This document shows positions 26,424-34,404 of a stretch of DNA of 37,500 nucleotides, piece by piece (positions within the stretch are counted from its first letter, which is position 1; each line of letters opens with the position of its first letter). The stretch lies in the NCBI GenBank assembly GCA_009377845.1, contig WHTE01000012.1:1-37500 (forward strand), in the 5' to 3' direction. The notes beneath the pieces are model-generated. The model ran no database searches. It saw only the letters and a list, made by a program, of their open reading frames with translations, and was not told the DNA's origin. Made by a program: the position numbers and the translations under genes. Source of the DNA: Nitrospirales bacterium. GTDB taxonomy: Bacteria > Nitrospirota > Nitrospiria > Nitrospirales > UBA8639.

Positions 26424-27257
26424 CTAGGTTGAAGAAGGGGCAGCGTGGTGAGCCGAGGTGGTTTGCCAATTGAACCAGGCTCGAAACCAATCGTAGTCAG
26501 ATTGATAGGCGGTGAATTTGGCGTCCCCCTGTTGGCCCTTTTCCGTCAAAAGGGTGTAGGTTCGAGGCCAATTTTTCGTCCACCAGGATTTGAGGGCTTC
26601 AGGGGTTGACGGCTGATCATCGAATTGAAAAATGTCTGCGGCGGCAACAAGTTGCGCGATAAGCTTCCAGACGCGGTCTTTTCCCAATCCCAAATTTCGG
26701 AAGTGTTCCCGTAATAAAAAGACCACCCATAATTCCGCACTATGTTTCTTATTGTGTTTAAAGGGTTGTGTTTGACGAAGAGGGATAGGGTCAAAATTTT
26801 TGATAATGGAGGTATAATCGGGACCTCCGTAGCCACCTATCACTTCTGCGATTCCCTCTAACATGTTGGCCAATTCAACCTCCACTTCTGGCCGAGGAGA
26901 GGCATCGGGCGTATCGAGCGGGCTGGGTGTGGTGAGCATATCAATCACGGGCTTGAGTTCCCGGAGTCGAACAACAGCGGTTTTTAAAATCCGTTCTGAC
27001 TCCAACCAATAGTCGGAATCGTTTTTAGCGGTTCGTTCCTGGCCCGTGGGGGGAAGGACGGGGGGGATCCAATGCCGGATGAGGGTGAATAAGATATAGT
27101 CCAGGTCACCGCCTTCCTGGGCTGCCCGATCTAGTGCGTTTTGTGGCCCGAGACCTTGTTGAAAAAACCGCTCGGTTCGATCTGCCACGCCATGTCGGCG
27201 GGCCAAAGCAGTCCACCAGCCTGCGAATTGTTCCCATTTTTTTTCATCAGAGGCCAT
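26424..27257 (-). CDS. Hypothetical soluble protein, unknown family
   Basis: A 277-residue soluble protein rich in Trp and in charged residues. The most conserved-looking parts are KKWEQFAGWWTALARRHGVA near the start and KHNKKHSAELWVVFLLREHF with GLGKDRVWKLIAQLVAAADI at about 170-215. No signal peptide, membrane helix or catalytic motif is seen. It is not a shadow: the frame is open throughout, and the opposite strand has no coherent protein. It is divergent from the phosphoglycerate mutase gene, with 126 bases between the starts, so they may share a control region. Confidence 0.6.
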   Translation of the reverse strand: MASDEKKWEQFAGWWTALARRHGVADRTERFFQQGLGPQNALDRAAQEGGDLDYILFTLIRHWIPPVLPPTGQERTAKNDSDYWLESERILKTAVVRLRELKPVIDMLTTPSPLDTPDASPRPEVEVELANMLEGIAEVIGGYGGPDYTSIIKNFDPIPLRQTQPFKHNKKHSAELWVVFLLREHFRNLGLGKDRVWKLIAQLVAAADIFQFDDQPSTPEALKSWWTKNWPRTYTLLTEKGQQGDAKFTAYQSDYDWFRAWFNWQTTSAHHAAPSST

Positions 27258-27383
27258 AGCGTATCGAAAGAAGATAAAAATTTCTGGCCATGGTACGATT
27301 CGCTGCGCAGCAAAGCAAGCAAGAGCAGGCCACTCAAAAATGTGAAGAGACGGTCACTAAAGGAAGCAAGGGAGGATGAGGAG

Positions 27384-27992
27384 ATGTCCCAGTTGGTTTT
27401 AATTCGTCATGGCGAATCTCAGTGGAATCTGGAAAACCGGTTTACGGGCTGGGTAGATGTGCCGTTATCCTCTAAAGGGGAGCAGGAGGCCCGCGATGCG
27501 GGAAAGAAACTTCGGTCCTTTCGTTTTGATTGTGCGTTTACCTCGGTGTTGATGCGGGCCAAGGAAACTCTACGGCTGGTTCTGGAAGAAATTGGACAGA
27601 CTATAATTCCCATCGAGGAGGACAAAGCACTGAATGAGCGGATGTATGGAGAGTTGCAAGGGTTAAATAAAGCGGAAACGGCGCAAAAGTATGGTGAACA
27701 GCAGGTGAAAATTTGGCGGCGGAGCTTTGATGTGCCCCCCCCTGGTGGTGAAAGTTTGAAGGATACTGCCGAACGAGTCCTTCCATATTATAAGAATCGT
27801 ATCCGGCCGGCCCTGTTGGCGAATAATAAGACGGTATTGGTCGTGGCACATGGCAATAGCTTGCGGTCGTTGGTCATGCATTTAGAACAATTGTCCAAAG
27901 AAACCGTACTTGAGCTGAATATTCCGACGGGTGCGCCATTATGGTATGAGTTGGACTCCAGAGGGGCGGTCTCCAGTCATCGGTACTTGTAA
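27384..27992 (+). CDS. gpmA: 2,3-bisphosphoglycerate-dependent phosphoglycerate mutase
   Basis: A 202-residue enzyme interconverting 3- and 2-phosphoglycerate in glycolysis and gluconeogenesis. The track opens 81 codons early; the ATG at 27384 follows GAGGATGAGGAG and begins MSQLVLIRHGESQWN with catalytic His9. Further signatures are NRFTGWVDVPLSSKGEQEA, LNERMYGELQGLNK, WRRSFDVPPPGGESL and the second histidine in VVAHGNSLRSLVMHLE. It is shorter than E. coli GpmA because a distal insertion is missing, as in many bacterial short forms. A broader histidine-phosphatase role is less likely given the GpmA-specific motifs. Confidence 0.92.
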   Translation: MSQLVLIRHGESQWNLENRFTGWVDVPLSSKGEQEARDAGKKLRSFRFDCAFTSVLMRAKETLRLVLEEIGQTIIPIEEDKALNERMYGELQGLNKAETAQKYGEQQVKIWRRSFDVPPPGGESLKDTAERVLPYYKNRIRPALLANNKTVLVVAHGNSLRSLVMHLEQLSKETVLELNIPTGAPLWYELDSRGAVSSHRYL

Positions 27993-28089
27993 GTGAGCCT
28001 ATATAGCCATGCCAATGCTTCTAAAACGAATTTGCACGTAATCTTTTCCTAAGAAGAGTAACTTGCCTCTAGACCCGTTCGGATGATTC

Positions 28090-28479
28090 ATGATCGTTAT
28101 TATCCTTTTCTTTATTGCGGGGTTGTGGATGGCCGATGGGGTGGCCTTGTTGATTGCTCCGGAACGCATGATCGCTACCCTGCGGCAGTCCCTGATTGCG
28201 GCACCAAGATTTTTAAAATGGGGGGGCGTTGCAGCCTTATTGGGCCTTTTTCTGTTATTTGGAACCAGAGGGGTTCCCTACCAACCTCTCTGGATTATCG
28301 TGGGACTGAGTATGGTCGCGAAGGGCATCTTTTTGTATGCCGGACCAGATCTGTGGCGGTTACGGATCGTAAAATGGTGTTTAGAGCGGGAGCTTGTCGA
28401 TTATCGTATCTGGGGCCTCGGGTTATGTGCCCTTTCTGTCCTGCTCCTGGATGCGTTGGGCTGGGGAAAAGGCCCGTAG
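28090..28479 (+). CDS. Small membrane protein with duplicated two-helix unit (DUF2065-like)
   Basis: A 129-residue protein that is nearly all membrane helix. It reads as two related units: GLWMADGVALLIAPERMIAT...FLKWGGVAALLGLFLLF (about 11-58) and GLSMVAKGIFLYAGPDLWRL...YRIWGLGLCALSVLLLD (about 72-122). Each has a helix, an AP/GP turn, a basic amphipathic loop and a second helix, a layout like the single DUF2065 unit. Function is unknown. It lies between gpmA and another small gene on the same strand. Confidence 0.6.
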   Translation: MIVIILFFIAGLWMADGVALLIAPERMIATLRQSLIAAPRFLKWGGVAALLGLFLLFGTRGVPYQPLWIIVGLSMVAKGIFLYAGPDLWRLRIVKWCLERELVDYRIWGLGLCALSVLLLDALGWGKGP

Positions 28480-28543
28480 CTGATTGTCATAGTGGAGGAA
28501 AATCTGTTACGGCAAGGCCTAAATACAAAAGCAATGAGGGCAT

Positions 28544-28837
28544 ATGACGAATAGCGATCGAGAGAAACTGGATGAAATCTGGCAGGTTCATCAATCTGCC
28601 GATTGGCCAGTAGGGTTGGAGAGCAACGAAGGTCAACTCATGACGTTGGATACGGTCATCGGGGGGTGCCTGACCTATTATTTGGATGAACACCACCTTG
28701 ATGAGACACGAATTGAGATCTTACGTGATTGCCTTGCTGAGTTGGAATCCATAGTCCCGGATTTGTCTGAGGCCAATATTGAATACTTCAGGCGTCTGCG
28801 ATTTCTGGGCGTGACCCTCCTTCAAGATTTTTCATGA
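28544..28837 (+). CDS. Hypothetical small acidic protein
   Basis: A 97-residue acidic helical protein (WQVHQSADWPVGLESNEGQL; LDTVIGGCLTYYLDE; RIEILRDCLAELESIVPDL). GAGGG lies just before the ATG, supporting real translation. No membrane helix, signal or known motif is seen, and the family is not recognised. Confidence 0.6.
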   Translation: MTNSDREKLDEIWQVHQSADWPVGLESNEGQLMTLDTVIGGCLTYYLDEHHLDETRIEILRDCLAELESIVPDLSEANIEYFRRLRFLGVTLLQDFS

Positions 28838-28946
28838 ATCCGTTTCCGTTTTTCCTCCATCCAGTTCCTTTCCAGTAGATTGTTGGTTTGGCCTCTTTAG
28901 GGTCACTGAAGCTTCGCGTCTCTCCTCCGAAAGGTTTTTTGTCTGT

Positions 28947-28998
28947 TTGACGCTGGAAAAAATGCTGTGGTACCGTGCCACGATGTGAAAATTTCACA
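28947..28998 (+). promoter_or_regulatory. Promoter with overlapping palindromic operator upstream of the Mrp gene
   Basis: TTGACG (28947-28952), 18 bases and TACCGT (28971-28976) form a promoter-like pair. Just downstream, TGTGAAA-A-TTTCACA (28984-28998) is a perfect 15-base palindrome centred near the expected transcription start and ending 25 bases before the Mrp ATG. A repressor bound there would block initiation. The half-sites TGTGA/TCACA resemble those of CRP/FNR proteins, but the spacing is five rather than six. Confidence 0.45.
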
Positions 28999-29023
28999 CG
29001 GACAAGAAGGTAAGGATGTTGCC

Positions 29024-29944
29024 ATGACTCCACAAAGTGATTTGAAAACGATCTTGAATAAACTCCATTATTCGGATGATGCCAAGGTGGTGGCGCAGAT
29101 TTCTGAACAAACCAAAATGGTCATGTCCCGGATGAAGGGTATCCGTCGCAAAGTGGTGGTGATGAGTGGGAAGGGCGGTGTGGGTAAAAGCATGACCACT
29201 GTGAACCTAGCCCTAGCCTTGGCTCGCATGGACCAGCGGGTCGGGCTGCTGGATGTCGATATTAATGGTCCTTGTGTCCCCCAGATGTTAGGAATGCGAG
29301 GGGTTGGATTATTCGATACCTCGGACGGGGTCATTCCTCCGACTGGACCGTTGGGCATAAAGGTTGCTTCAATGGATTTTCTGTTGCAGGCCAATGCCCC
29401 TGTTCGATGGAAAGGGCCAATGGACTTGAGTCCCGTCTGGTTGGGGATGACGGAAATGAATGTGATCCGGGAATTCCTTTCCGATATGGTGTGGGGCGAA
29501 TTAGATTATCTGTTAGCAGACCTTCCGCCGGGAGCGGCGGCGGATAAACCCCCGCTTTTAGCTGGGTTGATTCCGGATTTGGCTGGGGCCGTGGTGGTGA
29601 CGACCCCATCGGAAGTGGCCTCGAATGTGGTACAAAAATCGATAGCGTACGCGCAAGAATTAGGTATTGAGATTTTAGGAGTCGTTGAAAATATGAGTCA
29701 ATACCGATGTCCATCCTGTGGCGTCGAAAACCCTTTGTTTGAGGGCGATACCGAATCGATGTGTGAGGTGCTCGGCATTCCGCTCCTGGGACGTGTGCCG
29801 TTTGATCGGAGTTTTGCTCGCACCTTTGATAAAGGCCAACCGATTTTGGATGGGTCCAATCCCACTGTTGGGAAATATCAGGATATCGCGAAGAAAATTC
29901 ACACATTGTTGGACTACCAACAGGTGTTAGCTGGAAAATCGTAA
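29024..29944 (+). CDS. Mrp/NBP35-family Fe-S cluster carrier ATPase
   Basis: A 306-residue P-loop ATPase. The track opens at 28967; the ATG at 29024 follows AAGGA at a normal distance. The deviant Walker A motif MSGKGGVGKSMTTVNLALAL lies at about residues 40-60, then LLDVDINGPCVPQMLG and YLLADLPPGA. The pair CPSCG (about 227-231) is the CxxC through which dimers of this family hold a bridging 4Fe-4S cluster. The protein assembles or delivers Fe-S clusters in the cytoplasm. The N-terminal DUF59 domain of some Mrp proteins is absent. The PCP_red protein follows 55 bases downstream, on the same strand and before a strong terminator, so the two probably form an operon. Confidence 0.9.
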   Translation: MTPQSDLKTILNKLHYSDDAKVVAQISEQTKMVMSRMKGIRRKVVVMSGKGGVGKSMTTVNLALALARMDQRVGLLDVDINGPCVPQMLGMRGVGLFDTSDGVIPPTGPLGIKVASMDFLLQANAPVRWKGPMDLSPVWLGMTEMNVIREFLSDMVWGELDYLLADLPPGAAADKPPLLAGLIPDLAGAVVVTTPSEVASNVVQKSIAYAQELGIEILGVVENMSQYRCPSCGVENPLFEGDTESMCEVLGIPLLGRVPFDRSFARTFDKGQPILDGSNPTVGKYQDIAKKIHTLLDYQQVLAGKS

Positions 29945-29999
29945 AGTATAGAAGATATAGAGGTCGTTGTGGTCTGTTGACTCTCAGAAGGGGAACATT

Positions 30000-30758
30000 A
30001 TGAAATTTGTCTGTCTGAAGTGCGAAACTTATATGACCTTTGAAAAAGTTGAAAAACCGGCTGAGGGTTCTCTGGGAGTCTTTTTTGAATGCCCATCCTG
30101 CCAATCCCGATTTTCAATGGTGACCAATCCCGGGGAAACCCAGATGGTGTCCTCTCTTGGCGTGCAGTTGGGTGGGCGAACCGTGGATCATACCCCGTTA
30201 GAAATGACTCGGGGTGGATTGCAAGACAACGTGTCGGCGGGTATGGGGCAGATGGCTGCCTATCTGAATGAGAAAATTCAGGGGGGCCAGTCCGCAGCCA
30301 CGGCGGCGGCTCAGCCTCAAGCCACCACGCAATCCTCCTCCGAAAGTGGGGGATGCCCTTTCTCAGCCATGGTTGCCCAAATGGGGTTGACGTCTTCTGG
30401 CGCTCCGGGTTCTTCTGCTCCGGCTGGTGAACAATTATTGTGGACTCCAGATGCACAAGAGAAGCTGGGTCGGCTTCCGTCTTTTGTGCAACCAATGGTG
30501 AAAAGTAGCGTAGAAGGGTATGCCCGTAAGAATGGCTTTCCCGCGGTGACGCTTCAAGTCATGGATGATTCGAAGAACGCATCCACAGAGGGTATCCGAT
30601 GGACCCCTGAAGCGCAACAACGGTTAGATAATATCCCCGATTTCATCCGACCGATGGCTCGTCGAGAAATTGAGCGCTTGGTCAAGGAACGGGGAGCATC
30701 GGAAATTACCGCCCAGGTGATGGAAGAAGCCAAAGAAAAGTTTATGAAATTTATGTAG
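30000..30758 (+). CDS. Zinc-ribbon protein with two tandem PCP_red domains
   Basis: A 252-residue protein. The track opens 11 codons early; the ATG at 30000 follows AGAAGGGG. The N-terminal 35 residues contain two CxxC pairs (CLKCETYMTF and CPSCQSRF), a zinc ribbon or Fe-S site. The middle is Gln/Ala/Ser-rich with one CPF. The C-terminus has two copies of the PCP_red domain: WTPDAQEKLGRLPSFVQPMV...GFPAVTLQVMDD and WTPEAQQRLDNIPDFIRPMA...ASEITAQVMEEAKEKF. This domain is otherwise found at the C-terminus of the light-independent protochlorophyllide reductase B subunit. No other chlorophyll gene is here, so the role is probably redox or Fe-S related and linked to the Mrp ATPase upstream; this is inference. 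Confidence 0.85.
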   Translation: MKFVCLKCETYMTFEKVEKPAEGSLGVFFECPSCQSRFSMVTNPGETQMVSSLGVQLGGRTVDHTPLEMTRGGLQDNVSAGMGQMAAYLNEKIQGGQSAATAAAQPQATTQSSSESGGCPFSAMVAQMGLTSSGAPGSSAPAGEQLLWTPDAQEKLGRLPSFVQPMVKSSVEGYARKNGFPAVTLQVMDDSKNASTEGIRWTPEAQQRLDNIPDFIRPMARREIERLVKERGASEITAQVMEEAKEKFMKFM

Positions 30759-30782
30759 CATGCGTTGAATCATTCTTACCCC

Positions 30783-30815
30783 AAGGCGGCTCTTGCCCAA
30801 GAGCCGCCTTTTTTT
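30783..30815 (+). terminator. Rho-independent terminator after the PCP_red gene
   Basis: AAGGCGGCTCTT-GCCC-AAGAGCCGCCTT is a perfect 12-bp stem with a 4-base loop, running into TTTTTTT. It begins 24 bases after the stop codon and closes the Mrp/PCP_red unit. Confidence 0.92.
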
Positions 30816-30993
30816 ATTTTCCCCCAAGAGGTTTTAATGGCAATCTTTGAAATGCCTCGCAAAGGTTTACTGTATGGTCGTTTCTAGTCAGTCTCCAGAT
30901 GGATTTTGAGAATTCATACCTTTTGCGCGGCCAAGCCGCAAAGTCCCATAGAGAGAAAGTGCGAGCATTTTCTGAATAAAATAAGTTGCTCAG

Positions 30994-31200
30994 CTATCTA
31001 GAATAGGGCATGGGGCGCGGGGCAATCATAGGGTATTGCAGGGACGAAATGGTTTTGAGTGCTTTTTCCAAAACAAAAGGCACTTCGTCTGAGTGGGCGA
31101 AATCCGCAAAAACATACTTAGCTGCCCTCAAAGCGGGCGATCTCCCCTGAAGTATGAATTGATAGATGTGAGTTACTTGTTCAGCATCGCAAAGCGACCC
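30994..31200 (-). other. Open in-frame extension after the Maf stop codon
   Basis: Directly after the Maf TGA (31203-31201) the same frame stays open for 68 codons to a TAG at 30996-30994. The peptide looks plausible (DAEQVTHIYQFILQGRSPAL, YVFADFAHSDEVPFVLEKAL). There is no good start codon of its own. It could be a former Maf C-terminus cut off by a nonsense change, part of another gene, or chance. The region also holds inverted repeats: GACGAA/TTCGTC enclosing GTGCTTTTT-7-AAAAGGCAC (31043-31089), and CATACTT/AAGTATG (31113-31156). The rest of the gap, 30816-30993, shows nothing I can identify. Confidence 0.35.
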
Positions 31201-31827
31201 TCAAAAGGCAGTCCAATTTGTATAGGGTTTCGATCGATAGATCTCTTCTACGCTTTTTGATAACACGACTCCTGCTTTTTCGAGTAGTTTCGCGGTTTTT
31301 CGTAATGGCAACCCCACCACTGTTGTGAAATCTCCCTCGATTCGTTCAATCAACTGGCCCCCCACACCCTGAATCGAATAGCTGCCTGCTCGCCCTTCCC
31401 ACTCCTTAGTGGACAGATAGGCTTCGATGTTCAAGTCGGTGAGGGTCTTAATCCACACGGTGACCGAATCTGCGTTGTGCAAGACACTTGGTGGGGAAGG
31501 CGACACCAGAGCGATTCCCGAATGGACTTGGTGGGCGCGTCCGCTTAAACAGGCAAGCATGGCGCGTGCCTCTTTTTCAGTGGCGGGTTTGCCTAAAATC
31601 TGATGATCTACTTCAATGAGGGTATCTCCTCCGAGAATGATTGAGTCTGGGTGATGTTCAGCCACGGCTTGTGCTTTTTGAACCGCTAAGTTCTCCGCCA
31701 CCTGCCTTGGAAGGTTTGAAGAATTAAAGTCTTCCTGAAATTCCGAGGCCATGATTGAAAATGGCAGGCCGAGTAAGGCTAGAAGGTCACGTCGTTGGGG
31801 AGAAGTCGAAGCGAGGATTAGAGGCAT
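31201..31827 (-). CDS. maf: Maf family nucleoside triphosphate pyrophosphatase
   Basis: A protein of 208 residues. The track opens 59 codons early inside the dus gene; the ATG at 31827 begins MPLILASTSPQRRDLLALLG, the exact family start. Other signatures are VAEHHPDSIILGGDTLIEVD, LGKPATEKEARAMLACLSGR and WEGRAGSYSIQGVGGQLIER with the pyrophosphatase Glu/Asp set. It hydrolyses nucleoside triphosphates, often dTTP/UTP or modified bases, to the monophosphate and pyrophosphate in the cytoplasm. It follows dus with 26 bases between them and is probably co-transcribed. The sequence beyond its stop codon remains open in frame. Confidence 0.9.
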   Translation of the reverse strand: MPLILASTSPQRRDLLALLGLPFSIMASEFQEDFNSSNLPRQVAENLAVQKAQAVAEHHPDSIILGGDTLIEVDHQILGKPATEKEARAMLACLSGRAHQVHSGIALVSPSPPSVLHNADSVTVWIKTLTDLNIEAYLSTKEWEGRAGSYSIQGVGGQLIERIEGDFTTVVGLPLRKTAKLLEKAGVVLSKSVEEIYRSKPYTNWTAF

Positions 31828-31853
31828 GGGAGTGGGTGAACGGTGGTGGAGAC

Positions 31854-33020
31854 TTAAAACGAGGAAGCAGCTGGAAATCCCATAAATTGGGACAGGGAGC
31901 TGTTCGTGTACTCGTTGACTAGATTGGTGACATCTTGACTGGTGTGCGTTCTCACCAATTGCGCCCGCATCGAAGCGGCATGGGGAAAACCTGAGCAATA
32001 CCAACCCAAATGTTTGCGCATTCGGGGAAAGTGCTCTTTCCCATGCATGGTTTCGAATAATTTGGCATGTTCCATCATCACCCGAAATTTTTCATGAAGG
32101 TTAGGCATGACATCTGTAGACGAGAGAGGTGACCCCGTGCGTATGGCATCTCGGACATGTCGAATGCCTTGAAATATCCAGGGATTCCCGAGTGCGGCTC
32201 GGCCAATTAAGACCCCGTTGACTCCAGATTTCTGGATCCGTTGATAGGCTTCATCTAATGTGCGAATGTCTCCATTTCCCAGGGTGAGAATTCCGTGGGT
32301 GCGAATGCGGGTTGCCGCTTGGGCAATGGCTTCCCAGTCCGATTGGCCGCGGTACATTTGCGACAGAGTTCGTCCGTGAATGGAAATAACTTCCGGTCGG
32401 GCTTGAATAAGGCATTCGCTCCATTCGTCAATAATATTCCGGTCATAGCCCAACCGGGTTTTGACGGACAACGGAATCAGGGCCCTTCTCCTTGGGCCCT
32501 CCGATCCAAGTCGTTCGGCGTTCAGCTGAGCAATGGCGCTGAGCGCACTAGTCTTTAACCCGAGTTGTGTTATGAGTTGCCCTTCAGCCCAATCATGGAT
32601 GCCTTTTCTCGCCATGGCTATCAGTTCCAGGGCTAAGGTTGGGGTGCGAATCAACCCGGCGCCACTTCCGGAAGATGCCACGTTTTTCGAGGGACAGCCC
32701 ATGTTGATGTCTAGCCCGTCAAAGCCTAATTCACAGACCACATGTGCGGCCTGGTAGAATAACAATGGATCCTTTCCATAAATTTGCGCGATGACCGGAT
32801 GTTCCAAGGCTGAGTATCGCAGGCTATCGAGGGCTTTGATGCGACCCGAGCAGATATCGTGGACATTGGTGAATTCCGTGAAAACCACATCAGGTTTTCC
32901 ATATTTCGCAACAATATGGCGGAAGGCCGAATCCGTAACGCCGTCCATAGGGGCCAGCCCAATCACTGGTTGAGGGAGGGTTCGCCAGAGGGTGAGAATG
33001 GTCTGTTGAGAATTGGTCAT
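31854..33020 (-). CDS. tRNA-dihydrouridine synthase
   Basis: A 388-residue flavoenzyme that reduces specific uridines of tRNA to dihydrouridine using FMN and NADPH. The barrel starts with VIGLAPMDGVTDSAFRHI. The active-site loop is LDINMGCPSKNVASSGSGAG with the catalytic Cys at about 109. Later phosphate-binding parts are VISIHGRTLSQMYRGQSDW and ILGNGDIRTL (seen as LTLGNGDI), with GVLIGRAALGNPWIFQGI. Length and motifs fit the DusB-like bacterial group, but the subgroup is not certain. No ribosome-binding site is evident before the ATG. It is divergent from the LOG-family gene, with about 180 bases between starts. Confidence 0.9.
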   Translation of the reverse strand: MTNSQQTILTLWRTLPQPVIGLAPMDGVTDSAFRHIVAKYGKPDVVFTEFTNVHDICSGRIKALDSLRYSALEHPVIAQIYGKDPLLFYQAAHVVCELGFDGLDINMGCPSKNVASSGSGAGLIRTPTLALELIAMARKGIHDWAEGQLITQLGLKTSALSAIAQLNAERLGSEGPRRRALIPLSVKTRLGYDRNIIDEWSECLIQARPEVISIHGRTLSQMYRGQSDWEAIAQAATRIRTHGILTLGNGDIRTLDEAYQRIQKSGVNGVLIGRAALGNPWIFQGIRHVRDAIRTGSPLSSTDVMPNLHEKFRVMMEHAKLFETMHGKEHFPRMRKHLGWYCSGFPHAASMRAQLVRTHTSQDVTNLVNEYTNSSLSQFMGFPAASSF

Positions 33021-33203
33021 GGGAAGTGTGAATGAAATCGGGTCCTTGAGTTCTGAAACAGGTTTACCGAAACTGTAGAGGTGTTCCTTTAAATCTTACG
33101 CCTTTAATTCCGATACAGCCGACCGACAATTCCCAGGAAGCTTCTGGGTGAGTCCAGTATAAATATACTCGTTTTCGGAGTTGGTGTATGCGGAGGATAG
33201 TGT

Positions 33204-34319
33204 ATGTCATTACCCAAAGATACGATTTTGGAAACACCATCTGTTATGAATGTTATAAACCGTTCTGCCAATATAAACCGTTCTGCCAAAAAAATGGTCT
33301 TGGAAGAGGAGATTGTACGGGAAATCAAAGCTCTTTGGACAGGACCTACCACTGATGTGCGAACTGCCTTATTAAAAGAAATGGTCGGGAGTGTGGTCAA
33401 GCTTCGCGATCTGGATACGGATGTCTTAGATGTCAAAATTCTTCATAGGGCCTTAAAAGAACTGCGCTATGCCTTCCGGGTGTTTCGGCAATATCGCGAC
33501 GTAAAAAAAGTGAGTATTTTTGGTTCGGCTCGGATCCGAGCGGATGATCACAACTATAAGCTGGCGTCCCAATTCGGAAAAATACTCAGCCAAAGCGGGT
33601 TTATGGTGATCACAGGTGGCGGACCTGGCATTATGCAGGCAGGGAATGAAGGGGCTGGTCGGGAGCATAGTTTTGGGGTAAATATCATGCTGCCTTTTGA
33701 GCAAGCCCCGAATTCTTTGATTGCGGATGATAAAAAACTGGTGAATCTCAAGTATTTCTTCACGCGTAAGCTATTACTGGTTAAAGAAACGCATGCCGTC
33801 GCTCTCTTTCCTGGAGGATTTGGGACGTTAGATGAAGCGTTTGAAGTGTTAACTCTTATTCAAACGGGGAAAACTGACCCGATTCCCGTAGTGTGTATTG
33901 AGTCTCCCGGCGGCGATTATTGGGAACGGATGATGGAGTTTCTGGAGCAACAGCTCTTGTCTCGCGGGTTGATCAATCGATCCGATTTAGCCCTGTTCAA
34001 AGTGGTATATTCGGCAGAGGCTGCGGTTGAGGAAATTCAGAATTTTTTCCGGGTTTATCATTCATTACGGATTGTGGGAGATACGATGGTTATCCGAATT
34101 CAGCAACAGCTTTCGCAGAGGGAATTGACCCAGCTGAATCAGGAATTTTTCGACCTCTTGGCTGATGGGCAGTTTCGGCAAGTTGAAGCGTTACCCGAGG
34201 AGTGGGATGAACCTCACATTTCTCACTTGCCACGTCTGGTTTTTCATTTCAATTGGAAAGAGTTAGGGCGCCTTCGGCAGTGTATTGATTGGCTGAATGC
34301 GCGAGCGGTTTCCACTTAG
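33204..34319 (+). CDS. LOG family (TIGR00730-like) Rossmann-fold protein
   Basis: A 371-residue protein with GGAGG eight bases before the ATG. The Rossmann-like core (about 100-265) has SIFGSARI, the family motif GGGPGIMQAGNEGA and PGGFGTLDEAFEVLTL. These match LOG proteins, which cleave nucleoside monophosphates to base and ribose phosphate. It is longer than classical LOG enzymes (about 180-240 residues), with a 95-residue N-terminal helical region and a roughly 100-residue C-terminal region. This resembles a longer bacterial subgroup of uncertain substrate. The N-terminus contains an in-frame 18-base duplication giving INRSAN-INRSAK. It probably heads a run with the DHH and rhomboid genes. 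Confidence 0.85.
   Translation: MSLPKDTILETPSVMNVINRSANINRSAKKMVLEEEIVREIKALWTGPTTDVRTALLKEMVGSVVKLRDLDTDVLDVKILHRALKELRYAFRVFRQYRDVKKVSIFGSARIRADDHNYKLASQFGKILSQSGFMVITGGGPGIMQAGNEGAGREHSFGVNIMLPFEQAPNSLIADDKKLVNLKYFFTRKLLLVKETHAVALFPGGFGTLDEAFEVLTLIQTGKTDPIPVVCIESPGGDYWERMMEFLEQQLLSRGLINRSDLALFKVVYSAEAAVEEIQNFFRVYHSLRIVGDTMVIRIQQQLSQRELTQLNQEFFDLLADGQFRQVEALPEEWDEPHISHLPRLVFHFNWKELGRLRQCIDWLNARAVST
33254..33289 (+). repeat. Perfect 18-bp tandem duplication inside the LOG-family gene
   Basis: TATAAACCGTTCTGCCAA occurs twice with no gap. As 18 is a multiple of three the frame is kept and six residues are duplicated near the N-terminus. Two perfect copies suggest a recent slippage event. Confidence 0.95.
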
Positions 34320-34404
34320 GCATATTGAAAGCGCATGTAGGGTTTGGTCGGGGTCCATTGACATCCGTATGCAAACTGGTAAGCTCGGCTCGAAAGGGGG
34401 CAGG

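Noticed and set aside
29331-30495. Long minus-strand ORFs of 257 and 165 residues
   Set aside because: Shadows of the Mrp and PCP_red genes.
30900-31000. Cyclic di-GMP riboswitch suggested by GCCGCAAAG
   Set aside because: The rest of the riboswitch consensus is missing and no gene starts downstream on that strand.
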